Of a stretch of 35,094 nt of DNA, positions 15,766 through 22,946 are shown piece by piece. The position numbers and the translations under genes are program-made. The notes beneath the pieces are model-generated. The model had not been told where the DNA came from and searched no databases. It saw only the letters and a list, made by a program, of their open reading frames with translations. The first letter of the stretch is position 1. Every line of letters starts with the position of its first letter. The DNA lies in assembly GCA_018399355.1 (NCBI GenBank), contig JAGYOA010000003.1, positions 1-35,094 of the forward strand. Direction: 5' to 3'. This DNA is from Candidatus Woesearchaeota archaeon (GTDB lineage: Archaea > Nanobdellota > Nanobdellia > Woesearchaeales > CG1-02-33-12).

Positions 15766-18255
15766 TTAAAACTGCCTTCCCATTCTTTTTTGCAGCTCAA
15801 TACATTTGTTAAATACAAGGGCCTTTTCATTCTTCGGAAGGTTCTTGTAAAGGAATTCTATTCTTGGGTAAAGGCGTTTTGCCTCTTCCATTTCATTGTT
15901 GTTCAGGTGGTTATGCCCCCATTCAACAAGCTCTTCTATTATATCAATCTCTTTTCTTGCTATTAACCTTCCTCCAAGCTCAGCGTATTTAGAATTTATC
16001 TCTTTCATGTTTAAATTTTTCATCTGCTTATCAAAATTATAACTGGCCCTGTTAAAACTCCTGTCTGCGCTATAGCTCCTTCCTATAAAAACCTGGTAGC
16101 CAACCAGGGCCCCAATAACTAAAATGCCTACAATTATGAAAATCATATCTCTCCTTTGTATTCCAAGGCCCATATTTAATATTGAGAAACCAGTCAGCTT
16201 GCTTATATCCTGCTCAAGCTGCACAGGCCCAATCAATGCAACAGACGCGCTGTTCTTTACATCATTTATATTAACCCTTTTGTCAACAATATATTTTATT
16301 TCCTGTCCTGTAAAACCTATTTCTGCAAACCCAAATTTTATTATAGGGTCTTCCTCTACAACATTATAATTCTTTGTCAAGAAGGTTATATCTGATGAGC
16401 TCTGCGCTATGCTCTTTGGGATTATTTCATATAATATTACATCCTTTGCACTTTCTGTGCCCTTGTATGATATTGATTTTATTATGAGACTTTTTTCCTC
16501 AATCTCATTATCAATAAATTCTATTTCAATATTGTACAATGTTACCAAAACCTCAATATTCTCCTGTATTTTCATATTCTGGTTTTTGTATTTTGTTTTG
16601 TCTATTGTTTCAAATTCAGGATTCTCAAATAATTTTTCTATTGCAAGGTCAATGCTTCCCTCTCCTAAACCCTGCACATTATCGCTTTTTTGTATAACAC
16701 TCACATCTCTTGGAGTTGTCTGCCTTATCTTCTTTAGCTCAAGCTCAATTTTATCAATCTCATTATCAAGCTGTGATTCTGTCATATACCTGTCTTTTAA
16801 TCCTTCAAAGTCATTTTTTATTTTTTCAAGTTTTGATTTTGCCTGGCTTATTTTTTCATTTAGGTTTAGATATCCAACAAGCTCTTTTTCTTCTTTATTC
16901 TTAAGCATTGAGGATATTTCATCTATATCTATGAGTAAAGTTTCAACTTTTTTTATTTCATCATTCACCTTATAAACAAGGTTTGGAGGCAGCACTTTCG
17001 GCGCCTCCTCCTTGCTTTCGCTTACACTCTCTTTTTCCTTTGATGAATCCTTTACAGAGGTTGCGTAAACCTCTTCAGAAAGCTGGCCCATGTTTCCTGC
17101 CTTGTCAACAGCATTTACCTTATAATAATAAGTTGCCCTGTCTTCTGTTGAATAGTCTATGAACCTTGTTATATTTCCTGTTTCAGAATAAAAGTCAAGA
17201 TAATCAACTCCTGATGAAGTTGACCTGTAAATTCTAAAGTAATCTATGTCCTCTCCCTCATAATACCAGTTAAGCTCAATTCTTCCGTCATCCCTTGATT
17301 TTGCCTCGATATTCACTGGTTTTGGCGGCTTTTTAGTGTCAACAACAAAGATTTTTCCCTCTTTTATTGTGTTGCCTGTTACTCCATTTTCATTTCTTCC
17401 TGAGAAATAAAATGTCCCGACTTTATTATCATCTGTTTCAGTTATTATCATATATCCTTTCCATATTCCCTCATCTTCTGCTAGGGAAACAAGCCTTTTT
17501 GATCCTGGGGATGTATCAAAACTGTATTCAAGTTTTGGAGTTTCCTGCAGTTCTTCTGATGGGATAAGTGTAACCTCGATTGTCCCTGCTGTCAAAGGAG
17601 ACTCATCACTTAAAACTATTTCAGCATAAGGAGGAAGGTCAATTGTAAATGTTATTTTCTCTGACTCATTCATCTTGTATCCGTTTAAGTCCTTGCATCT
17701 TACAAAATATTCATGCGTTCCATCTGAAAGCTCTGATATTATCTGTTTATGAGTCTTCTCCCCTGTAACCTCAAATGTTTTTGGCAGATTATCATAGTTT
17801 GCGTTGCTTGTTCCATACCTGCATGTAGCATCCTCATTTGTTGTTACTTCTAATGTTACTGAATCTGAGCTAACAACACCAGAAGGATATGTTGATAATA
17901 TTTCAGGAGCAGAACTCTGAATATTTCCTGTTATCTGCTTTGTGTCCACTATTGTTCCATTTGTTGCAATCAAGTCTGCAGAAATAGTATACTCTCCTGG
18001 ATTAATCCCCTTGAAGTTTCTTGTTATTTGTTTTGATAATGTGTTTTCGAGCTGTATTATCTCATCAGAAATGTCAAGATTGGTGTAATCAATGTATAAT
18101 GTCCCGTTAAAAGGAGAACTTGAAGAGAGTGAAACTGTTAATGTTTCAGTTTCGCCCTGCATCACTAAATTTGGGGCTGACAACCCTATTGATTCTGCAT
18201 GGACTACTGGAACTATTAAGATGAGTACCAATAGGGCTGTCAGTTTAGCGTTCAT
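15766..18255 (-). CDS. Surface protein with FN3 domain, coiled coil and C-terminal membrane anchor
   Basis: This 829-aa protein has a clear signal peptide (LTALLVLILIVPVVHAES). Ig-like extracellular domains fill about 25-300. A fibronectin type III domain at about 308-398 includes PPKPVNIEAKSRDDGRIELN and YYYKVNAVDKAGNMG. A coiled coil spans about 425-512, a beta-rich stalk runs to about 690, and a transmembrane helix at about 704-726 (MIFIIVGILVIGALVGY) leads to a basic, helical cytosolic tail of about 100 residues. An LTGFSI motif lies just before the membrane helix. The start is fixed by ATGA overlap with the upstream ribbon-helix-helix gene. The cytosolic tail suggests signal transfer or assembly inside the cell, but no enzymatic domain is visible. 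Confidence 0.85.
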   Translation of the reverse strand: MNAKLTALLVLILIVPVVHAESIGLSAPNLVMQGETETLTVSLSSSSPFNGTLYIDYTNLDISDEIIQLENTLSKQITRNFKGINPGEYTISADLIATNGTIVDTKQITGNIQSSAPEILSTYPSGVVSSDSVTLEVTTNEDATCRYGTSNANYDNLPKTFEVTGEKTHKQIISELSDGTHEYFVRCKDLNGYKMNESEKITFTIDLPPYAEIVLSDESPLTAGTIEVTLIPSEELQETPKLEYSFDTSPGSKRLVSLAEDEGIWKGYMIITETDDNKVGTFYFSGRNENGVTGNTIKEGKIFVVDTKKPPKPVNIEAKSRDDGRIELNWYYEGEDIDYFRIYRSTSSGVDYLDFYSETGNITRFIDYSTEDRATYYYKVNAVDKAGNMGQLSEEVYATSVKDSSKEKESVSESKEEAPKVLPPNLVYKVNDEIKKVETLLIDIDEISSMLKNKEEKELVGYLNLNEKISQAKSKLEKIKNDFEGLKDRYMTESQLDNEIDKIELELKKIRQTTPRDVSVIQKSDNVQGLGEGSIDLAIEKLFENPEFETIDKTKYKNQNMKIQENIEVLVTLYNIEIEFIDNEIEEKSLIIKSISYKGTESAKDVILYEIIPKSIAQSSSDITFLTKNYNVVEEDPIIKFGFAEIGFTGQEIKYIVDKRVNINDVKNSASVALIGPVQLEQDISKLTGFSILNMGLGIQRRDMIFIIVGILVIGALVGYQVFIGRSYSADRSFNRASYNFDKQMKNLNMKEINSKYAELGGRLIARKEIDIIEELVEWGHNHLNNNEMEEAKRLYPRIEFLYKNLPKNEKALVFNKCIELQKRMGRQF

Positions 18256-18401
18256 TTTTTGTTCTCCTTGAGTATGAATTTTTTTAGATCTTCGATTATC
18301 AGGCTCTTAATATAATCAGATTTAGCAAGGCCCATCCTCTTAGAAATATCCTCTAATTTCTCATTTAGCTCGTCTTTAATTGAAAAGTTGATTTGGGCCA
18401 T
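18252..18401 (-). CDS. Ribbon-helix-helix (CopG/Arc-type) transcription factor
   Basis: This 49-aa gene is missing from the ORF track. It reads MAQINFSIKDELNEKLEDIS followed by KRMGLAKSDYIKSLIIEDLK and a Lys-rich tail. The pattern is that of a minimal ribbon-helix-helix repressor: a basic/polar strand (QINFSIK) that inserts into the major groove as a dimer, helix A (ELNEKLEDISKRMG), a turn, then helix B (AKSDYIKSLIIEDL). Its TGA overlaps the ATG of the 829-aa surface protein (ATGA). Upstream are a strong TATA box and seven TACTA-type sites at 10-11 bp spacing, the kind of array that RHH dimers fill cooperatively. It most likely represses its own operon. Confidence 0.88.
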   Translation of the reverse strand: MAQINFSIKDELNEKLEDISKRMGLAKSDYIKSLIIEDLKKFILKENKK

Positions 18402-18432
18402 TTTATGTTTCTGCCAGCAGTTACTGAAATAA

Positions 18433-18520
18433 TACTAATAATATACTAATAACTACTAATATAATACTATTAATATACTATTTATACACTATTTCATTAC
18501 TATTTATATATAAACCTTTC
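18433..18520 (-). promoter_or_regulatory. Seven-site phased operator array and TATA box of RHH operon
   Basis: The tetramer ACTA occurs at 18434, 18445, 18455, 18466, 18477, 18488 and 18499, i.e. spacings of 11, 10, 11, 11, 11 and 11 bp. Six of the seven are TACTA, and each is followed by A/T then T. The sites therefore repeat on one DNA face over about 70 bp. On the minus strand the promoter GAAAGGTTTATATATAAATA (18520 to 18501) abuts the array, so the sites run from the TATA box across the predicted start site (about 18480) into the leader. This position suits repression. Confidence 0.8.
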
Positions 18521-18634
18521 GATTATTTTTCTTTTGAAATTCTTTCGTAAAAATAAAAGAAAATTCATAAAACCCAAAAAAACCAAGGCTTTAGCCTGCT
18601 TATTTTTTTAAATTTCAGATACAATACAACCTTT

Positions 18635-19261
18635 ATGAACAAAACAAGATTTGCTGTTTTAACTGGATTTTTTGTTTTACTGGTTCCAATTTTAGTCAGC
18701 GCAGATTTACAACTTCAGCCAATAATAGGAAAAGAGCTTGATATAGGCGAAATCTGCAAAAACCTTTTCAGGGTTGAAAATAAAGATTATTCCAGCAATG
18801 AAAAAAGCTGCATAGACGCATTTGTTTACTACAACATCTCAGGAAAAAACTTTTTTTATGAGGATCATTTCAATGTTAAATGCATCAATAAGTTTAAATC
18901 TTCTGGAACAGGAGAATTTACGCCTGAAAAATCAGGCAGATATGTTTTATGTGGGCTTATCATCAATTCAACTGCAAAACACAAAAATAATGCTTCATGC
19001 GCTGAAATTCTTGTGAAAGGCATTCCAAAAACATCCTTCAATGTTTCAATCAATGCAAATGTTGTTAACCAGGAAACTGCAGTTGTTAAAGATAAAGATG
19101 AAACTACTAATTCTAGGCAAACAAATCAAGATTCTTCTTCTCAGCCAATCACAGGAAAAACTGTTTATGAGTCAAGCTCTATGAAATCATTTAACATATC
19201 AAGATATATATTCATAGGAATTCTTGTTTTGTTTGTTGCATTGCTGCTTTTAAAAAAATAA
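18635..19261 (+). CDS. Secreted protein with C-terminal membrane anchor
   Basis: This 208-aa protein has an N-terminal signal peptide (FAVLTGFFVLLVPILVSAD) and an extracellular domain of about 120 residues with five cysteines (CKNLF, SCIDAF, VKCIN, VLCGL, SCAEI) and sequons. A Ser/Thr/Gln-rich linker leads to PITGKTVYESS, and a C-terminal transmembrane helix (YIFIGILVLFVALLLLKK) ends the protein. I do not recognise the fold. The ATG lies about 26 nt after a TTTTTTTAAATTTC TATA-like box, so the mRNA is probably leaderless. It diverges from the RHH operon, sharing a 233-bp intergenic region, and its stop abuts that of the convergent HAD gene. Confidence 0.8.
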   Translation: MNKTRFAVLTGFFVLLVPILVSADLQLQPIIGKELDIGEICKNLFRVENKDYSSNEKSCIDAFVYYNISGKNFFYEDHFNVKCINKFKSSGTGEFTPEKSGRYVLCGLIINSTAKHKNNASCAEILVKGIPKTSFNVSINANVVNQETAVVKDKDETTNSRQTNQDSSSQPITGKTVYESSSMKSFNISRYIFIGILVLFVALLLLKK

Positions 19262-20062
19262 TCATTTAAGAAAAAATTTCAATTGCTTTGGATGAGCTTT
19301 TATTTTATCATAATTTTTTATTATATCATAAATATTATTGAACTCAAGAAAAGTCAACTCGCTCCTTGCGAAATCATCTTTTAGTTTTTGAATGTAAGAT
19401 TTATCATTATAGCTTTCATGGCTCCATGTCTCGCATGGAATAAGTATTCCATTTATTCCGGTTAGCCGTCCCTGCTGTATTGGCTCGGGCGCATTGTCAA
19501 CAAGAAAAACATTTCTCTTGTCAAGATTTTTTACAATTTCATTAAGAGTTTTAGCTTTTTTTTCATTAACTACATAGCAATCGTTTTCATTGAAATATTT
19601 ATAAAGACCATTCACCTTTACCTTTTCTCTCTGGAAATGAGGCTCTCCTCTTGTGCATATCATTATCTTATCTTTTTTTGTATTCTTAACGTAATCAAGA
19701 ACATCATAAGCCTTTTTTTTAACTGAATTTCTTGTTTGTGAAACTTTCTCTGCCAAATTTCTTATTTTTCTTATTTCATCTTCATTATATCTTTTATTGT
19801 ACTTTTTGCAGAAATATTCAAAAGTTTCCTGAAAGGATAAAATATATCTCTCTGTGGCATAAGGAATCTTTCCTTGTTTCTTGAAAATTTCAAAGTTTTT
19901 CATATCTATCTCTTCAAGAACCTCGCCAATTGTCTTTAAATCAACAGCATTTTCATTGAGCTTGTGCATAATCGCAGAGGCCAGCTTAGCTTGGGGAAAC
20001 TTGTAATTATGCTGTGTGCTTATCAGGGTATCATCAAGGTCAAATATGAAGGTCTTGTTCAT
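19262..20062 (-). CDS. HAD-superfamily hydrolase
   Basis: This 266-aa protein carries the haloacid-dehalogenase motifs: motif I FIFDLDDTLIS at the N-terminus (nucleophile and acid aspartates), motif II in KIMICTRGEPHFQ (threonine), the conserved lysine in the KVKVNG or NEKKAK region, and motif III/IV in VFLVDNAPEPIQ. A helical cap of about 110 residues lies between motifs I and II. Members are mostly phosphatases; the substrate cannot be told from sequence. A strong promoter, AAAAGGTTTATATATTGA, is centred about 35 nt upstream of the ATG on the minus strand. It converges with the secreted-protein gene, with no bases between the stop codons. Confidence 0.85.
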   Translation of the reverse strand: MNKTFIFDLDDTLISTQHNYKFPQAKLASAIMHKLNENAVDLKTIGEVLEEIDMKNFEIFKKQGKIPYATERYILSFQETFEYFCKKYNKRYNEDEIRKIRNLAEKVSQTRNSVKKKAYDVLDYVKNTKKDKIMICTRGEPHFQREKVKVNGLYKYFNENDCYVVNEKKAKTLNEIVKNLDKRNVFLVDNAPEPIQQGRLTGINGILIPCETWSHESYNDKSYIQKLKDDFARSELTFLEFNNIYDIIKNYDKIKAHPKQLKFFLK

Positions 20063-20090
20063 TTTCTTTTATTTCATCTTGTCTTGTTTT

Positions 20091-20110
20091 TCAATATATA
20101 AACCTTTTGA
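20091..20110 (-). promoter_or_regulatory. BRE/TATA promoter of HAD gene
   Basis: TCAAAAGGTTTATATATTGA on the minus strand matches the AAAGGTTTATA(T/A)A element seen before the RHH and pilin-like genes. The predicted start site is about 20070, giving a leader of under 10 nt before the ATG at 20062. Confidence 0.55.
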
Positions 20111-20189
20111 TTGTATTCATTTTATAATAGTAATAATACTTTAACTACTATGGAAACTTTTTTAAATTCATTTGATTTTTAGTTTCTGT

Positions 20190-20801
20190 ATGGATGAAAA
20201 AGAAAACAAAAAAACAGTGAGACAGAATATTGATGAAGGCAAGATTCTTGTGAGGGCAATTGTCGAGATAGTTGGAAAGCCGAAGGAGCATGTTGAAGAG
20301 GCATTGAAAGTTGTAATTAAAAAAATAAAAGAGGAAAAGGATTTAAAAGTAGTTGATGAAAAGGTTTTCAATGCAGAGCCTTATGAAAAAATGTTTAGTG
20401 CCTTTGCAGAAATGGAATTTCTTTTAGGCAGCATAGATTCTCTTGTAGGGTTTTGCTTTGATTACATGCCTTCTTCGCTTGAAATAATCGAGCCAGAAAA
20501 GCTGAAGTTCAATTCAGGTGAGTTAGCCTCAGTCTTAAATGATATGATAGGAAAGCTGCAAAACATAAATGTCAGGGCCACCCAGTCTGATATGGAGCAA
20601 AAATCACTAAAAAAGAATATGATAAAAGTCATCAGAAATATGATACTAATTCTCCTTAAATCAAAGGATATGGATATAAGAGAACTGTCAAAAAACAGTG
20701 GTATTGATGAGAAAAATCTAGAACAACTGCTTAATGTTATGGCAAAGGAAAATGTAATAATCTTAAAAGAAGGGGTTTACAGCTTAAAAAAAGATGGATG
20801 A
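20190..20801 (+). CDS. Uncharacterised archaeal protein with C-terminal winged-helix-like segment, coupled to ScpB
   Basis: I choose the ATG at 20190 (203 aa) over the track's TTG at 20172, because a TATA-like TTTTTTAAATT about 27 nt upstream predicts leaderless initiation there. Residues about 20-55 (AIVEIVGKPKEHVEEALKVV) look like an alpha/beta segment. The middle has GSIDSLVGFCFDYMPSSLEI, which from memory recurs in DPANN proteins of this length. Residues about 150-200 (MDIRELSKNSGIDEKNLEQL) resemble a winged helix. It overlaps scpB by 8 nt. The position suggests the place of ScpA, but I see no ScpA signature, so a kleisin role is speculation. Confidence 0.75.
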   Translation: MDEKENKKTVRQNIDEGKILVRAIVEIVGKPKEHVEEALKVVIKKIKEEKDLKVVDEKVFNAEPYEKMFSAFAEMEFLLGSIDSLVGFCFDYMPSSLEIIEPEKLKFNSGELASVLNDMIGKLQNINVRATQSDMEQKSLKKNMIKVIRNMILILLKSKDMDIRELSKNSGIDEKNLEQLLNVMAKENVIILKEGVYSLKKDG

Positions 20802-21453
20802 GCTTAAAAAACAGGCGGAAGCAGTGCTGTTCGCAGCCGGAGACAGAATTGAATTAAACGATATTGCAAGGCTTTGCAAAACCAGCCCGAATAATGTTAA
20901 AAACGCCCTTAATGAGCTGAAAAAGGCTTATAAAAACAATGATTCAGGGCTTATGGTTGTTGATGATGGAATCTTCTGGAAAATTACAGTCAGGGAAGCA
21001 TATATCCCTTTAGTGCAACAGATCAATCCAAGAACAGAGCTTGATAGAACAACTATTGAAACACTGGCTGTAATAGCATGGAAATCTCCTATTCTTCAGT
21101 CAGATGTTATAAAGACAAGAACAAATAAGGCATATGACCATATAAAAGAGCTTGTTGATTCAGGATTTTTAGTTAAGCAAAGGCACGGCAGGAGCTATAT
21201 TCTCAGACTATCTAAAAAATTCTTTGATTACTTTGATTTAAGCGATAAAGAGGATATTAAAAACCGCTTCAAGGATTTTGTTGATATAAATGAAGATGAG
21301 CTCATAGAATTAGAGAAAGAAAAAATAAAAGAAGAGCACGAAAAACAAGATATTGATGAAGAAATTCCTAAAGAAACCCAAAAACAGCTGGAAACTCAGC
21401 AAGAGCAATCCACTGAAAACAAGAGTGAAAACCTTTCTGATGAAGTAAAATGA
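20794..21453 (+). CDS. scpB: Segregation and condensation protein B homologue
   Basis: ScpB binds the ScpA kleisin of the SMC condensin complex and helps chromosome organisation. The 219-aa protein shows the expected two winged-helix domains. The first starts QAEAVLFAAGDRIELNDIAR, and the second contains LDRTTIETLAVIAWKSPILQ and SDVIKTRTNKAYDHIKELVD, followed by GRSYILRLSKKFFDYF. A 55-residue Glu/Gln/Lys-rich, probably disordered tail follows. It overlaps the preceding 203-aa gene by 8 nt and the following PIG-L gene by ATGA. Neither smc nor a recognisable scpA is in the window. Confidence 0.9.
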   Translation: MDELKKQAEAVLFAAGDRIELNDIARLCKTSPNNVKNALNELKKAYKNNDSGLMVVDDGIFWKITVREAYIPLVQQINPRTELDRTTIETLAVIAWKSPILQSDVIKTRTNKAYDHIKELVDSGFLVKQRHGRSYILRLSKKFFDYFDLSDKEDIKNRFKDFVDINEDELIELEKEKIKEEHEKQDIDEEIPKETQKQLETQQEQSTENKSENLSDEVK

Positions 21454-22151
21454 AAATAGGGGTGTATTCTGCTCACGATGATGATTCTATTTTAGGTGTT
21501 GGCGGAAGAATTGCCCAATACATTAAAAAAAAGGATGATGTTTATGTTGTTATCTGCAACCCTGGAATGAATGCGTACACAGTTAATTTCGATATAAACG
21601 AAAATCCATCTCCTGTTGAGTTAGGCAAAGCAAGGAAAAATGAAATCATTAACGCATTAAAAATTTTAGGAGTGAAAAAAGAAAGATTGTACTTTTTGGA
21701 CCTAGACAAAAAAAACAAAAGGGTTCGCGAAAACATGGCAAAGGCAAAGGAGCAGCTTTTAAAAATTACAGAAAAAGAAAAACCCAATATTATTTATTTT
21801 CATCATCCTGATGCACATGCAGAACACAGGGCAGTAAATAAGATAATACTTGAAATTTTAGATGAAATAAATAAGAAACCACAATCTTTCGAGTTTGTTT
21901 TATGGACAAAAGAGCTTGCCAAAGGAAGAAATGATGTTAATGAGAATTTTGTTCCCGAGATTAAGGAAACCACCATAAAAGTTAATATTAAGGAAGAGAT
22001 TGAAATGAAAAGAAAAGCCATAATGCAGATGAAAAGCCAGGTTGAAAAAAATCCTTATCCTGAATGGCAAGTTTTGGAAAGGCCTGTGATTGACAAAAAA
22101 GCTATTGATTATTTTTTAAAGGAAGATGAGATTTTTGTAAAGGTGGAATAA
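21450..22151 (+). CDS. PIG-L/LmbE family deacetylase
   Basis: This 233-aa zinc-dependent deacetylase-like protein has the N-terminal metal-binding motif VYSAHDDDSILGVGG (AHxDD type) and the second site HHPDAHAEHRAV, with a GKARKNEIINALKILGV segment between them, as in N-acetylglucosaminyl deacetylases of the PIG-L family. The substrate is probably an N-acetyl sugar conjugate, but the family also includes other deacetylases. It overlaps scpB by ATGA and its TAA overlaps the ATG of a 55-aa zinc-ribbon gene, so it belongs to one operon (203 aa, scpB, PIG-L, zinc ribbon). Confidence 0.88.
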   Translation: MKIGVYSAHDDDSILGVGGRIAQYIKKKDDVYVVICNPGMNAYTVNFDINENPSPVELGKARKNEIINALKILGVKKERLYFLDLDKKNKRVRENMAKAKEQLLKITEKEKPNIIYFHHPDAHAEHRAVNKIILEILDEINKKPQSFEFVLWTKELAKGRNDVNENFVPEIKETTIKVNIKEEIEMKRKAIMQMKSQVEKNPYPEWQVLERPVIDKKAIDYFLKEDEIFVKVE

Positions 22152-22318
22152 TGCTGTTGTTAAGATGCCCTAAATGCAAACAAAAGATGAAATATGATGC
22201 TGCGAACAATAGAAATATAAACAAAAAAAGAAAAAAATGTGTTTACTGCGGGCATTCTTTTAAAGTGATTGGAAATATTATTAAAAAGGTTGATTTAAAA
22301 CGCCAAAAGCTTAAATAG
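22151..22318 (+). CDS. 55-aa zinc-ribbon protein
   Basis: This gene is not in the ORF track. It begins in the TAATG overlap with the PIG-L stop and reads MLLLRCPKCKQKMKYDAANN, then a basic stretch and KKCVYCGHSFKVIGN. Cysteines 6, 9, 30 and 33 form a CPxC-x20-CxxC zinc ribbon on a very basic protein. Such ribbons bind nucleic acid or partner proteins. The tight overlap with the previous gene supports real translation. The dut gene follows after 48 nt. Confidence 0.78.
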   Translation: MLLLRCPKCKQKMKYDAANNRNINKKRKKCVYCGHSFKVIGNIIKKVDLKRQKLK

Positions 22319-22365
22319 TTGAAGTTTTCTTTAATAAATAACTGAACAAAAGCTTCGGTTAAAAA

Positions 22366-22378
22366 GGTGATAAGAATA
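22366..22378 (+). promoter_or_regulatory. Shine-Dalgarno GGTGAT that questions the dut start
   Basis: GGTGAT (22366-22371) overlaps the only candidate GTG start and is followed by four bases and the in-frame codon ATA (22376-22378). A Shine-Dalgarno core cannot easily serve as both the anchor and the start, so AUA initiation is an option. No in-frame ATG lies nearby. Confidence 0.45.
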
Positions 22379-22855
22379 AAACAAGAAAAACCTGAAACAA
22401 TTTTAAAAGTTAAAAGGCTTTTAAAAGATGCAGAGCTTCCTGAGTACGCCTTAAACACAGATATTGGAATTGACATAAGAGCAAATGAAACAATAGTAAT
22501 TCCTGTTTCTGAGCAAAAGACAATAAAGACAGGACTGGCAATAGAAATACCTGAAGGCCATGTCGGCTTAATAAGAGACAGGGCAGGGATTATAACAAAA
22601 ATGGGAGTTCATACAGCAGCAGGCACATTTGATCCTGCATATAGGGGAGAAGTTTCAATAGTCCTTGTTAATTGCGGAGAGGAAGATGTTGAGGTTGAAA
22701 AAGGAATGAGGATTGCACAGATGATAATACTTCCTGTGGCAAAGGCAAAGATACAAGAAGTTAAACAACTGTCTTCCACTGAAAGAGGAGAAAGGGGCTT
22801 TAGCTCAACAGGTTTCAAGGAAGTAATCAAAGATCTTGACAAGATAAAAAAGTAA
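22367..22855 (+). CDS. dut: dUTP diphosphatase (trimeric dUTPase)
   Basis: dUTPase hydrolyses dUTP to dUMP and pyrophosphate, protecting DNA from uracil and supplying ThyA. The 162-aa frame shows the ordered motifs of the trimeric family: LPEYALNTDIGIDIRANE (motif 1), GLIRDRAGI (motif 2), GVHTAAGTFDPAYRGEV (motif 3, with the catalytic Asp and Tyr), GMRIAQMIILPVA (motif 4) and ERGERGFSSTGF (motif 5, mobile arm). Motif 2 reads RDRAGI rather than the more usual RSGLA/RSSLA type. The track start is a GTG inside a GGTGAT Shine-Dalgarno, and an ATA four bases later is an alternative. It is the first gene of the run leading to thyA-folA-glyA-tmk. Confidence 0.92.
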   Translation: MIRIKQEKPETILKVKRLLKDAELPEYALNTDIGIDIRANETIVIPVSEQKTIKTGLAIEIPEGHVGLIRDRAGIITKMGVHTAAGTFDPAYRGEVSIVLVNCGEEDVEVEKGMRIAQMIILPVAKAKIQEVKQLSSTERGERGFSSTGFKEVIKDLDKIKK

Positions 22856-22904
22856 TTTTCTTAATTTTTTTAGCTTTTCTGATTTTACTCTTTTAATCAA
22901 CCCA

Positions 22905-22920
22905 AAAGATATATAAACTA
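22905..22920 (+). promoter_or_regulatory. BRE/TATA promoter of gyrA
   Basis: AAAAGATATATAAACT is centred about 34 nt upstream of the gyrA ATG at 22947. The predicted transcript starts near 22940, leaving a leader under 10 nt that includes GAGGAAA. Confidence 0.5.
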
Positions 22921-22946
22921 TTGCAGATTACTATTTATCGAGGAAA

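Noticed and set aside
18433-18505. The TACTA array as a CRISPR or replication-origin repeat
   Set aside because: Units are about 11 bp with no spacers of constant size and no cas genes; the position over a promoter of an RHH gene fits an operator better.
20126-20150. TAGTA and TACTA motifs before the 203-aa gene, as a second target of the RHH protein
   Set aside because: Only scattered half-sites occur without the regular 11-bp pitch, and such motifs are expected by chance in A+T-rich spacers.
20190-20801. Calling the 203-aa gene scpA
   Set aside because: Position suggests it, but no ScpA N-terminal SMC-binding signature is visible and the central motif points to a different, unnamed protein group.
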